From NCBI GenBank assembly GCA_052387905.1, contig JBQTIR010000010.1:1-64000 (forward strand): DNA of 64,000 bases, written 5' to 3'. Below are positions 14,530 through 22,052 of this stretch, piece by piece. The notes below the pieces were generated by a model. The model saw only the letters and a list, made by a program, of their open reading frames with translations, had not been told where the DNA came from and did not search any database. The DNA comes from JBQTII01 sp052387905. Its GTDB lineage: Bacteria; Actinomycetota; Actinomycetes; Sporichthyales; Sporichthyaceae. Positions within the stretch are counted from its first letter, which is position 1, and each line of letters opens with the position of its first letter. The position numbers were made by a program, and so were the translations under genes.

Positions 14530-15887
14530 TGACACGCACCACGAGGTCGCTGTCGGCGGGTGAGCAGAAGCCGGGTTCCACCCGGACGCTGCTCCCCGCC
14601 GTCGGCGGTTCCGGCGCTGTCCGCCGGACCGTCCTGCCCGGCGGTCTGCGGATCCTGACCGAGTCCATGCCGACGGTGCGCTCAGCGACTTTCGGCATCT
14701 GGGTCGGGGTGGGGTCGCGCGACGAGACCGCGAGCCTGGCCGGGGCCACGCACTACCTGGAGCACCTGCTGTTCAAGGGGACGCAGCGACGGGGCGCCCT
14801 CGATATCTCGGCGGCTCTCGACGCCGTCGGTGGTGAGCTCAATGCCTTCACCGCCAAGGAGTACACCTGCTATTACGCGCGGGTCCTGGACCGCGACCTG
14901 CCGCTCGCGGTGGATGTCCTCACCGACATGGTCACCTCGTCGCTGATCGCCACCGCGGATGTCAATGCCGAGCGCGAGGTCATCCTCGAAGAGATCGCGA
15001 TGCACGCCGACGACCCCACCGACGCGGTGCACGAGGAGTTCTCCGCGGCGCTGCTGGGCACGCACCCGCTCGCGCGCCCGATCTTGGGCACCACCGAGTC
15101 GATCTCGGGCATGGGCCGCGCGGCGATCGCCGGGTACTACAAGCGCCGCTACGTGGCGCCGAACATTGTGGTCACGGCCGCCGGCAACCTCGAGCACGCC
15201 GAGGTCGTGCGCCTGGTGAAGAAGGCCTTTACCGGCGCCGGGGCCCTCGGCGTCGACGGCACTTCGCCAAGCCCGGCCCGTACCGGTGCGGGCCGCCTGC
15301 GTGCCCCGGGCGGTATGCGTGTTCTTCCACGCCCGACCGAACAGGCCAACGTCGTGCTCGGGATGCCGGGGATCTCCCGCACCGATCCACGGCGCTACGC
15401 CCTCGGCGTGCTCAACAGTGCGCTCGGCGGCGGCATGAGCTCGCGGCTCTTCCAGGAGATCCGCGAGAAGCGTGGCCTGGCGTACTCGGTCTATAGCTAC
15501 GCGGCGACCTACGCCGACATCGGCATGGTCGGGGTGTACGCGGGCTGCCTGCCGAAGAAGATCGACCAGGTTCTCGACGTCGCCTCCGACACCCTCGCCG
15601 ACGTCGCCGCCCACGGGATCACCGAGGTCGAGTTGGCCCGGGGGATCGGCGCCATGAAGGGCTCCCTGGTGCTCGGCCTGGAGGATTCCGGGTCGCGCAT
15701 GACGCGGCTGGGCAAGTCCGAGTTGGCCTACGGCGAGCTGCTCTCCATCGACGAAGTGCTCGCCCGCATCGATGCGGTCACCGCGGAGGACGTCGCCGCG
15801 ATCGCCGGGGAATTGTTCTCCGCACCGCCGACGCTCGCCGTCATCGGCCCCTTCGAACCGGACCGCACCTTCCGCCTCTCCGCCTGA
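14529..15887 (+). CDS. M16 family zinc metallopeptidase
   Basis: This 452-residue peptidase is of the pitrilysin/processing-protease family. The N-terminal half has the inverted zinc motif H75-Y-L-E78-H79, and EREVILEEIAMH provides the third zinc ligand and helper glutamates near 154-155. The C-terminal inactive half contains LGGGMSSRLFQEIREKRGLAYS. Members next to pnp are common in actinobacteria and Bacilli. The natural substrate is unknown. The GTG start overlaps the pnp TAG by one base. The gene is followed by an intergenic palindrome. Confidence 0.93.
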   Translation: MTRTTRSLSAGEQKPGSTRTLLPAVGGSGAVRRTVLPGGLRILTESMPTVRSATFGIWVGVGSRDETASLAGATHYLEHLLFKGTQRRGALDISAALDAVGGELNAFTAKEYTCYYARVLDRDLPLAVDVLTDMVTSSLIATADVNAEREVILEEIAMHADDPTDAVHEEFSAALLGTHPLARPILGTTESISGMGRAAIAGYYKRRYVAPNIVVTAAGNLEHAEVVRLVKKAFTGAGALGVDGTSPSPARTGAGRLRAPGGMRVLPRPTEQANVVLGMPGISRTDPRRYALGVLNSALGGGMSSRLFQEIREKRGLAYSVYSYAATYADIGMVGVYAGCLPKKIDQVLDVASDTLADVAAHGITEVELARGIGAMKGSLVLGLEDSGSRMTRLGKSELAYGELLSIDEVLARIDAVTAEDVAAIAGELFSAPPTLAVIGPFEPDRTFRLSA

Positions 15888-15910
15888 GCCCACTCCTCGC
15901 CGAGTGATGC

Positions 15911-15972
15911 ATCTTCGGGCGGCGAGTGGACCTATTGCCGGGCGCTGATACGTCCACACGCCGCCCGTAGAT
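15911..15972. repeat. Dispersed intergenic palindrome, family 1, copy A
   Basis: Two 25-base arms (15911-15935 and 15948-15972) match at 22 of 25 positions when one is inverted, around a 12-base loop. The left arm begins ATCTTCGGGCGGCG. A close relative lies at 33019-33082 with the same ATCTTCGGGCGGCG core and GACCTAT ending, so this is a repeat family rather than a chance hairpin. It could fold into a strong RNA hairpin downstream of the peptidase gene. Confidence 0.8.
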
Positions 15973-16007
15973 GGGTGTATCGGGTCCCTGTGCGGTTGGA
16001 TTGCCGC

Positions 16008-16772
16008 ATGAGTATCAAGGTGGGAGTCCTCGGCGCGGCCGGGAAGATGGGCGCGCAGACCTGCGAGGCGATCGAGGCCGCGGCGGACATGACGCTGGTG
16101 GCGCGGATCGATCTCGGCGACCCGATCTCTGGGCTCGTCGATGCCGGTGCGCAGGTGGTCGTCGACTTCACCCATCCCGGAGTGGTCATGGAGAACCTGC
16201 AGTTCTGCCTGTCCCAGGGGATCTCCGCGGTCGTCGGCACCACCGGCTTCGACGATGCCCGACTGGCCACCTTGCGCGGCTGGACCGAGGCCAACCCCGG
16301 GACCCGGGTACTCATCGCGCCGAATTTCGGGATCGGCGCGATCCTGATGATGCGCTTCGCCGCAGCGGCGGCGCCGTTCTTTGAGTCCGTCGAGATCATT
16401 GAGCTGCATCACCCCGGCAAGGCGGATGCGCCCAGCGGCACCGCGGCCCGTACCGCCGCGCTCATCGCCGAGGCGCGCAAGGCGGCGGACAAGCCCCCCA
16501 TGCCCGATGCCACGCGCACCGGCATCGAGGGTGCGCGCGGCGCCGACATCGACGGGGTCAAGGTGCACGCCGTCCGACTGCGGGGGCTCGTCGCGCACCA
16601 GGAGGTGCTCTTCGGCGACGAGGGCGAGACGTTCACGATCCGCCACGATTCGCTGCACCGGTCCTCGTTCATGCCCGGGGTGCTGCTCGGTATCCGCGCG
16701 ACGATGCGCGAGGTCTCCGCTGGCAGTGCCGGCGTGGTGATCGGCCTCGAGCACTACCTTGATCTTGGTTGA
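16008..16772 (+). CDS. dapB: 4-hydroxy-tetrahydrodipicolinate reductase
   Basis: This 254-residue NAD(P)H-dependent enzyme performs the second step of the diaminopimelate/lysine branch, after DapA, which is encoded 3.3 kb downstream. ATG 16008 is chosen because it gives the family start SIKVGVLGAAGKMGAQ with the Rossmann glycine motif. VDFTHP, GTTGFD, NFGIGA and the catalytic segment HHPGKADAPSGTA follow. The ribosome-binding site is weak (TTGGA). A dispersed palindrome lies 36 bases upstream of the start. Confidence 0.95.
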   Translation: MSIKVGVLGAAGKMGAQTCEAIEAAADMTLVARIDLGDPISGLVDAGAQVVVDFTHPGVVMENLQFCLSQGISAVVGTTGFDDARLATLRGWTEANPGTRVLIAPNFGIGAILMMRFAAAAAPFFESVEIIELHHPGKADAPSGTAARTAALIAEARKAADKPPMPDATRTGIEGARGADIDGVKVHAVRLRGLVAHQEVLFGDEGETFTIRHDSLHRSSFMPGVLLGIRATMREVSAGSAGVVIGLEHYLDLG

Positions 16773-17010
16773 GGGAAACGTCGCCGTGAGGGTCGACACG
16801 TCTATGAGGTGAGTGGCGTGACGCACGGTGCACAACGCGTCGGGAGCGACATGGGATTGCAGATAATTTGCCCAAGTTGCCCGGGCCACCGGGCAGTCGC
16901 TGCTGACTGCCGATAGCGGACACGGCTATCGTTACGCCCTCTGCCGTCGGTATGCCCGAGCGGCTCTTCCAGATCGCTGGCTCACGCCGACGACCATTGA
17001 GGACTGTCGT
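16773..17010. other. Intergenic region between dapB and the LPDTG protein gene
   Basis: No coding frame is convincing in these 238 bases. They contain a hairpin at 16911-16931 and a GAGGA ribosome-binding site near 16999-17003 for the downstream gene. Its length suggests a long regulated leader or promoter for the surface protein, but no known riboswitch could be recognised. Confidence 0.5.
16911..16931 (+). terminator. Hairpin in the dapB to surface-protein spacer
   Basis: CGATAGC (16911-16917) pairs with GCTATCG (16925-16931) around a 7-base loop and is followed by TTACG. It lies about 140 bases after dapB and 80 before the next start, so it could be a terminator for dapB or part of the leader of the surface protein. 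Confidence 0.35.
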
Positions 17011-18450
17011 ATGTCGCTTCGTGCCCCCCGCCGCTTCATCGCCACGCTCGCCGTGCCGGCCGTTGTCGCCACCGGCGTTGCTTTCGCAGGCCCGGCCCAG
17101 GCCGGTCACGAGGACAAGTACGAGGGTTCGGCGATGGCCCTGCGTGCCCAGGTCGGCGTTGCCGGCTCTGAGGTGCTCGACCTGATCCTGCCTGCCGCGG
17201 TCAGCTTCCCCAGCGGTGGCGCGGACAAGGTCCTGGAACTCCCGGAAGAACTGTCCGACGTCGCGGTGCTCAAGGTGCTGAACGTGTCCTCCGGCCTGGA
17301 CGAGGACAAGGTCCTGGTCTCGAACGCCAACGTGAGCAAGGCCGACGTGCTGGCCGGTCTGGTCACCGCGAAGGTCCTGAACGCGGACTGCACCGCCAAG
17401 GACGAAGAAGTCTCCGGTGACAGCCAGGTTGCCGAGCTGTCGCTGGCCGGCATGAAGATCCCGATCGACTCCGGTCCCAACACGGAGATCGAGATCCCGG
17501 AGGCGCTGTCGGCGTTCATCTCCGGTGGCATCACGATCGATGAGCAGACCGACATGCCCGACGGCACGCTGCGGGTGCGCGCGCTGCACATCAATCTCGT
17601 GGTCGCCCCCGCCGCGCTGGAGACCGCGCTCGAATCGGTGACCAAGATCGTGCGCGACGCAGCCGAGCAGGTCAAGGTTGCTGTCGAGGCCGCCACCGGC
17701 AAGACGCTGGAGGCCCTGGTCGGCCAGGAGCGCAGCGCCCCGGCGCCCAAGGCCGAGGCCGCCCCCAAGGCCGCCGCCAAGCGCATCAACGTCGCACAGC
17801 AGGACAAGGCAGACGCCGAGACCGGCGCCCAGGCGGCCGCGGAGGTCACCGAGACCGAGTCGACCGAGGTCGCTGCCGAGACCGAGTCCTCTGAGGTTGC
17901 GACCCAGACCGCGAAGTCCGACGCGGCCGACGTCAGTGCTGCCGAGGCCGCGGGTGACACCACGGCGGCCGACGCCGACGCTGCCCTCGCCGAGCGCGCC
18001 GAGGCCGGTTCCAAGGCTGCGGTCATCGAGCAGGACGACGCCGCGGCGCAGCCCGCCGAGGTCACTGCACCCGCCGCGGCCGCCCCCGACGCGGCCGGTG
18101 CGGACGCAGCGGTGAAGTCCGAGCGCAAGCAGGCTCGGCCCGAGAAGGCCGACGGCGCCAAGAGCGAGGACGCCAAGAGTGACGACGCCAAGCTGTCTGT
18201 GCTCGATCGCGTCAAGGTGCCGGCTGTGGACTCCGAGGTGCTCGGCGCCCTCGGCGTCGACGTCGTGATCAGCGAGGTGCTGTGCAAGGGTGCCCCGGCC
18301 GTGGTCCAGGTGGCGGAGGTCAAGGACCCGCTCCCCGACACCGGTGGCGACAGCATGATGGCGCGCAACATCGCGATCAGCGGCCTGGGTCTGCTGACCG
18401 CCGGCTCCCTCGCGGTATTCATCACCCGCCGTCGTCAGCACGTCAGCTGA
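17011..18450 (+). CDS. Sortase-type (LPDTG) cell-wall-anchored surface protein
   Basis: This 479-residue protein has a signal peptide (hydrophobic stretch ending GPAQA near residue 31). A secreted domain (about 32-230) contains two regularly placed cysteines and resembles actinobacterial choice-of-anchor proteins. A long Ala/Glu/Thr/Asp-rich low-complexity stretch (about 235-400) follows, then a short folded segment with one cysteine. The C-terminus is a classic sorting signal: LPDTG (441-445), a hydrophobic helix and RRRQ. It should be cleaved by a sortase between T and G and linked to peptidoglycan. No sortase gene is in the window. Function is unknown; a structural or adhesive wall protein is likely. 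Confidence 0.8.
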   Translation: MSLRAPRRFIATLAVPAVVATGVAFAGPAQAGHEDKYEGSAMALRAQVGVAGSEVLDLILPAAVSFPSGGADKVLELPEELSDVAVLKVLNVSSGLDEDKVLVSNANVSKADVLAGLVTAKVLNADCTAKDEEVSGDSQVAELSLAGMKIPIDSGPNTEIEIPEALSAFISGGITIDEQTDMPDGTLRVRALHINLVVAPAALETALESVTKIVRDAAEQVKVAVEAATGKTLEALVGQERSAPAPKAEAAPKAAAKRINVAQQDKADAETGAQAAAEVTETESTEVAAETESSEVATQTAKSDAADVSAAEAAGDTTAADADAALAERAEAGSKAAVIEQDDAAAQPAEVTAPAAAAPDAAGADAAVKSERKQARPEKADGAKSEDAKSDDAKLSVLDRVKVPAVDSEVLGALGVDVVISEVLCKGAPAVVQVAEVKDPLPDTGGDSMMARNIAISGLGLLTAGSLAVFITRRRQHVS

Positions 18451-18470
18451 CCCACCGCTACACACCCAAC

Positions 18471-18510
18471 CCACGGCGGCGGCGCTCCGACAGGAGTGTT
18501 GCCGCCGTGG
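18471..18510 (+). terminator. Nested hairpin after the LPDTG protein gene
   Basis: CCACGGCGGC (18471-18480) pairs perfectly with GCCGCCGTGG (18501-18510). Inside, CTCC (18485-18488) pairs with GGAG (18493-18496). It begins 20 bases after the stop codon. It lacks a T-tract, but the strength suggests an intrinsic terminator. Confidence 0.65.
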
Positions 18511-18549
18511 TGCATGCTGGGCGCGGTCGATGACAGCGAGGGGATCGAG

Positions 18550-19311
18550 ATGACCGTGGACACCACTCAGGCGCCGGATTTGGTCGCGGAGGCGGGAGAC
18601 GCGGTGGTCTTCCGCAGCGATATGACCGTCGAGCTGGTGAAGGCCTTGGCCAGCGACGCGGATGTGCTGTTCGCCGCGCGGGTGTCCACCAAGGGCGAGC
18701 AGTCCAGACAGGACGTCGACGCTGATCCCTCGAAGTCGGTGGGGCTCATCCGCTACCTGATGCGCGACCGCCACGGCAGTCCGTTCGAGCACAACTCGAT
18801 GACGTTCTACATCGAGGCACCGATCTTCGTCTTCCGCGAGTTCATGCGCCACCGTGTGGCCTCATACAACGAGGAGAGTGGGCGTTATCGCGAGCTGCGC
18901 CCCGTCTTCTACGTACCCGGCCCCGAACGGATGCTGCGCCAGGAGGGCAAGCCGGGTGCGTACACCTTCGTGGACGGCACCCCGGAGCAGCACCACATCG
19001 TCACCCGCGCGACCCAGGACGCCTGCCGGGCTGCGTATGGCGCCTACCAGGAGATGCTGGCCGCCGGCGTCGCCCGGGAGGTCGCCCGCATCGTCCTGCC
19101 GGTCACCACGTACTCCTCGATGTACGTGACGATGAACGCCCGTGCGCTGATGAACTTCCTCTCCCTGCGCACCAAGCGCGAGGACTCGACGTTCCCCTCG
19201 TTCCCGCAACGCGAGATCGAGATGGTCGCCGAGGTGATGGAAGCCCGGTGGGCCGAACTCATGCCGCTAACCCATCAGGCGTTCGACTCGAACGGCCGCG
19301 TCTGCCCCTGA
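18550..19311 (+). CDS. thyX: Flavin-dependent thymidylate synthase
   Basis: This 253-residue enzyme makes dTMP from dUMP using methylene-tetrahydrofolate and FAD/NAD(P)H. The ThyX signature RHRVASYNEESGRY is complete, and RYLMRDRHGSPFEHN and FLSLRTKRED are also present. ATG 18550 is preferred because GAGGGG lies 8 bases upstream; an upstream in-frame start at 18496 would read through the terminator hairpin. Pairing with dapA and rnj downstream is common in actinobacteria. Confidence 0.95.
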   Translation: MTVDTTQAPDLVAEAGDAVVFRSDMTVELVKALASDADVLFAARVSTKGEQSRQDVDADPSKSVGLIRYLMRDRHGSPFEHNSMTFYIEAPIFVFREFMRHRVASYNEESGRYRELRPVFYVPGPERMLRQEGKPGAYTFVDGTPEQHHIVTRATQDACRAAYGAYQEMLAAGVAREVARIVLPVTTYSSMYVTMNARALMNFLSLRTKREDSTFPSFPQREIEMVAEVMEARWAELMPLTHQAFDSNGRVCP

Positions 19312-19347
19312 GCACCCGTGCGTCCACGCCCCCTGGGGCGGGCGCGG

Positions 19348-19353
19348 TACCTT
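19348..19353 (+). promoter_or_regulatory. -10 box of dapA (leaderless)
   Basis: TACCTT ends 7 bases before the dapA ATG at 19361, and no Shine-Dalgarno sequence intervenes. This fits a leaderless transcript. Confidence 0.45.
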
Positions 19354-19360
19354 GACAGCC

Positions 19361-20254
19361 ATGTCTCCCGCGAATTCCGCGCCGTTCGGGCGCGTCCTGA
19401 CCGCGATGGTCACCCCGTTCACCGCCGCCGGTGATCTCGATCTCGATGGCGCGGCCGCGTTGGCTGTCGACCTCGTCGAGAACGGGCACGACGGCCTGGT
19501 CATCAACGGGACGACGGGGGAGTCCCCGACCACGTCGGACACCGAGAAGGAGCAGGTGCTCCGGGCCGTCGTCGAGGCCGTGGGGGACCGCGCCCACGTC
19601 ATCGCCGGCGTCGGGACCAACGACACCCGCCACACCTGCGAGCTGGCCCGGGCCGCGGAGAAGGTCGGTGTCCGCGGTCTGCTCGTCGTCACGCCGTACT
19701 ACAACAAACCTCCGCAGGCGGGGTTGCTCGCGCACTTCCGGACCGTCGCGGACTCGACCGGCCTGCCGAACATGCTCTACGACATCCCCGGGCGCTCCGC
19801 GGTGCCGATCGCGACCGAGACCTTGATCCGCCTCGCGGAGCACGACCGGATCGTCGCGGTGAAAGACGCCAAGAACGACCTGGGCGCCTCCAGCGCGGTC
19901 CTCGCCGCAACCGACCTCGCGTACTACTCCGGCGACGACATGATGAACCTGCCGCTGCTGAGCATCGGCGCGGTCGGCTTCGTCAGCGTCGTCGGCCACC
20001 TGGTGGGCCCGCGGCTGCGGGACCTCGTCGACGCCTATACCGGCGGCGACGTCGCCCGCGCCGGGGCGATCCACCGGAGCCTGCTGCCCGTCTACGAGGG
20101 CGTCTTCCGTACCCAGGGCGTCATTCTCGCCAAGGCCGCGCTGTCGCTGCAGGGACGCCCCGGCGGTCCCGTGCGCAGCCCGCTGGTCGAGGCGACGCCG
20201 GAGCAGATCACCCAGTTACGTGCCGATCTCAATGCAGGCGGAGTTGCTATCTAA
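19361..20254 (+). CDS. dapA: 4-hydroxy-tetrahydrodipicolinate synthase
   Basis: This 297-residue class I aldolase condenses pyruvate with aspartate semialdehyde, the committed step of the diaminopimelate pathway. GTTGESPT is the substrate loop, TPYYNKP holds the catalytic tyrosine (Y113/Y114), and the Schiff-base lysine is K168 in VAVKDAKND. An in-frame TTG at 19352 is rejected because it lies inside the -10 box. The rnj gene starts directly at the next base after the stop, so the two are co-transcribed. DapB is encoded 3.3 kb upstream. Confidence 0.96.
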   Translation: MSPANSAPFGRVLTAMVTPFTAAGDLDLDGAAALAVDLVENGHDGLVINGTTGESPTTSDTEKEQVLRAVVEAVGDRAHVIAGVGTNDTRHTCELARAAEKVGVRGLLVVTPYYNKPPQAGLLAHFRTVADSTGLPNMLYDIPGRSAVPIATETLIRLAEHDRIVAVKDAKNDLGASSAVLAATDLAYYSGDDMMNLPLLSIGAVGFVSVVGHLVGPRLRDLVDAYTGGDVARAGAIHRSLLPVYEGVFRTQGVILAKAALSLQGRPGGPVRSPLVEATPEQITQLRADLNAGGVAI

Positions 20255-21940
20255 GTGAGTCATCCCCACCCCGAACTGTCCGCGCCCCGGCCATTGGCCA
20301 CCGGCGGCATGCGCATCGTGCCGCTGGGCGGGATCGGTGAGATCGGCCGCAACATGACGGTGTTCGAGAATGCCGGCCGGCTGCTCATCGTCGACTGCGG
20401 CATCTTGTTCCCCGAGGCTCACCAGCCCGGCGTCGACATCATCCTGCCCGACTTCAGCTACATCGCCGATCGCCTCGACGACATCGACGCGATCGTGCTC
20501 ACCCACGGGCACGAGGATCACATCGGCGCAGTGCCCTACCTGCTGCGCCGCAAGGCGGACATCCCGCTGATCGGTTCCAAGCTCACCCTCGCGCTGATCG
20601 AGGCCAAGCTCACCGAGCACCGCATCCGGCCCTACACGCTGCAGGTCGTCGAGGGCGACATCGAACAACTCGGCCCCTTCGAGTGCGAGTTCTTCGCCGT
20701 CACCCACTCGATACCGGACGCGCTCGCGGTGTCCATCAAGACCTCGGCCGGCACCGTGCTGCACACCGGCGACTTCAAGATGGACCAGCTGCCCCTCGAC
20801 GGGCGTTTGACCGACCTGCCGGGTTTCGCGCGCCTGGGCACCGAGGGCGTCGACCTGATCATGGTCGACTCCACCAACGCCGAGGTCCCCGGCTTCATCC
20901 CCGCTGAACGCGAGATCGGCCCGGTGCTGGACAAGGTCTTCTACGGCGCCAAGGAACGCATCATCGTGGCCTGCTTCGCCAGCCACGTGCACCGCGTGCA
21001 GCAGATCCTCGACACGGCCGCCGCACACAAGCGCAAGGTCGCCCTCGTGGGGCGCTCCATGGTCCGCAACATGGGCGTGGCGAAGGAATTGGGCTTCCTC
21101 AAGGTCCCGCCGGGTCTGCTGGTGGACGTCAAGATGCTCGACGAGCTCCCCCCGGACCAGGTCGTGCTGGTCTCCACCGGATCCCAGGGCGAGCCGATGT
21201 CGGCGCTGTCGAGGATGGCCAACCGCGATCACGCGATCCGGATCACCGACGCCGACACCGTGATCCTGGCCAGCTCACTGATCCCGGGCAACGAGAACGA
21301 CGTCTCCCGGGTCATCAACGGGCTCACCCGACTTGGGGCCAAGGTCGTCCACAAGTCCAATGCGCTCGTGCACGTGTCGGGGCACGCCTCCGCCGGTGAG
21401 CTGATCTACCTCTACAACCTGGTCAAGCCGCGCTACGTCATGCCGGTGCACGGCGAGCCCCGCCACCTGCGCGCCAACGCGGACCTCGCGATGCTCACCG
21501 GCGTGCCGCCCGAGCGGATCGTGATGACCGGGGACGGCGTCGTGGTCGACCTGATCGACGGCGAGGCAGAAATCGTGGGCGCCGTGCCCTGCGGGTACAT
21601 CTACGTCGACGGCCTCTCGGTCGGCGACGTCACCGAGGCCTCCCTGAAGGACCGGCGCATCCTCGGCGAGGAAGGCTTCGTCTCGGTCTTCGTCGTCGTG
21701 GACGCCAACACCGGCAAGATCACCGGCGGTCCCGAGGTCTCCGCCCGCGGCGCCGGCATCGATGACAACGCGCTGCAGGCGGTGTTGCCGCGCATTGTGG
21801 ACGCGATCACCACGGCCACCGCCGATGGCGTCACCGACGCCCACCAGCTCCAGCAGTTGGTGCGCCGGGTGGTCGGCAAGTGGGTCAACGAGGCCTACCG
21901 CCGCCGCCCGATGATCCTGCCGGTCGTCGTCACCGTCTGA
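20255..21940 (+). CDS. rnj: Ribonuclease J
   Basis: This 561-residue metallo-beta-lactamase/beta-CASP ribonuclease has 5'-3' exo- and endonuclease activity in RNA processing and decay. The zinc motif is H84-G-H-E-D-H89; TGDFKMD and HVSGHASAGEL mark the beta-CASP and late motifs, followed by a C-terminal domain. The GTG start immediately follows the dapA stop. The dapA-rnj order is conserved in actinomycetes. Together with pnp it gives this window two main RNA-turnover enzymes. Confidence 0.95.
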   Translation: MSHPHPELSAPRPLATGGMRIVPLGGIGEIGRNMTVFENAGRLLIVDCGILFPEAHQPGVDIILPDFSYIADRLDDIDAIVLTHGHEDHIGAVPYLLRRKADIPLIGSKLTLALIEAKLTEHRIRPYTLQVVEGDIEQLGPFECEFFAVTHSIPDALAVSIKTSAGTVLHTGDFKMDQLPLDGRLTDLPGFARLGTEGVDLIMVDSTNAEVPGFIPAEREIGPVLDKVFYGAKERIIVACFASHVHRVQQILDTAAAHKRKVALVGRSMVRNMGVAKELGFLKVPPGLLVDVKMLDELPPDQVVLVSTGSQGEPMSALSRMANRDHAIRITDADTVILASSLIPGNENDVSRVINGLTRLGAKVVHKSNALVHVSGHASAGELIYLYNLVKPRYVMPVHGEPRHLRANADLAMLTGVPPERIVMTGDGVVVDLIDGEAEIVGAVPCGYIYVDGLSVGDVTEASLKDRRILGEEGFVSVFVVVDANTGKITGGPEVSARGAGIDDNALQAVLPRIVDAITTATADGVTDAHQLQQLVRRVVGKWVNEAYRRRPMILPVVVTV

Positions 21941-21977
21941 GCCGGCTGCCCGGCGGCCGTTGACGCGCGGGACAGAG

Positions 21978-22045
21978 CCCCAATGGGCCGGACGTCCGGA
22001 TTTTGGCGTGGCAGCCGGGGCCGATGGGGCCATTGGGGTTACCGT
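21978..22045 (+). promoter_or_regulatory. Inverted repeats and -10 box upstream of ftsK
   Basis: CCCCAATGG (21978-21986) and CCATTGGGG (22030-22038) form a 9-bp inverted repeat. Between them lies a perfect 12-base palindrome CCGGACGTCCGG (21988-21999). A TACCGT -10 box (22040-22045) follows directly and ends 7 bases before the ftsK ATG. The repeat would span the -35 region, so it could be an operator, or it could be an rnj terminator. Confidence 0.45.
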
Positions 22046-22052
22046 GGCGAGC

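Noticed and set aside
11596..14535. 979-codon minus-strand frame opposite pnp
   Set aside because: Its D/R/H-rich low-complexity translation has no motif, and pnp on the plus strand is unambiguous.
18496..18549. Extended N-terminus for ThyX from 18496
   Set aside because: It would begin inside the terminator hairpin and add residues not typical of the family; ATG 18550 has a good ribosome-binding site.
19327..19340. CGCCCC/GGGGCG hairpin after thyX as a terminator
   Set aside because: The loop would be only two bases, too tight for a convincing hairpin, and it lies within the dapA promoter.
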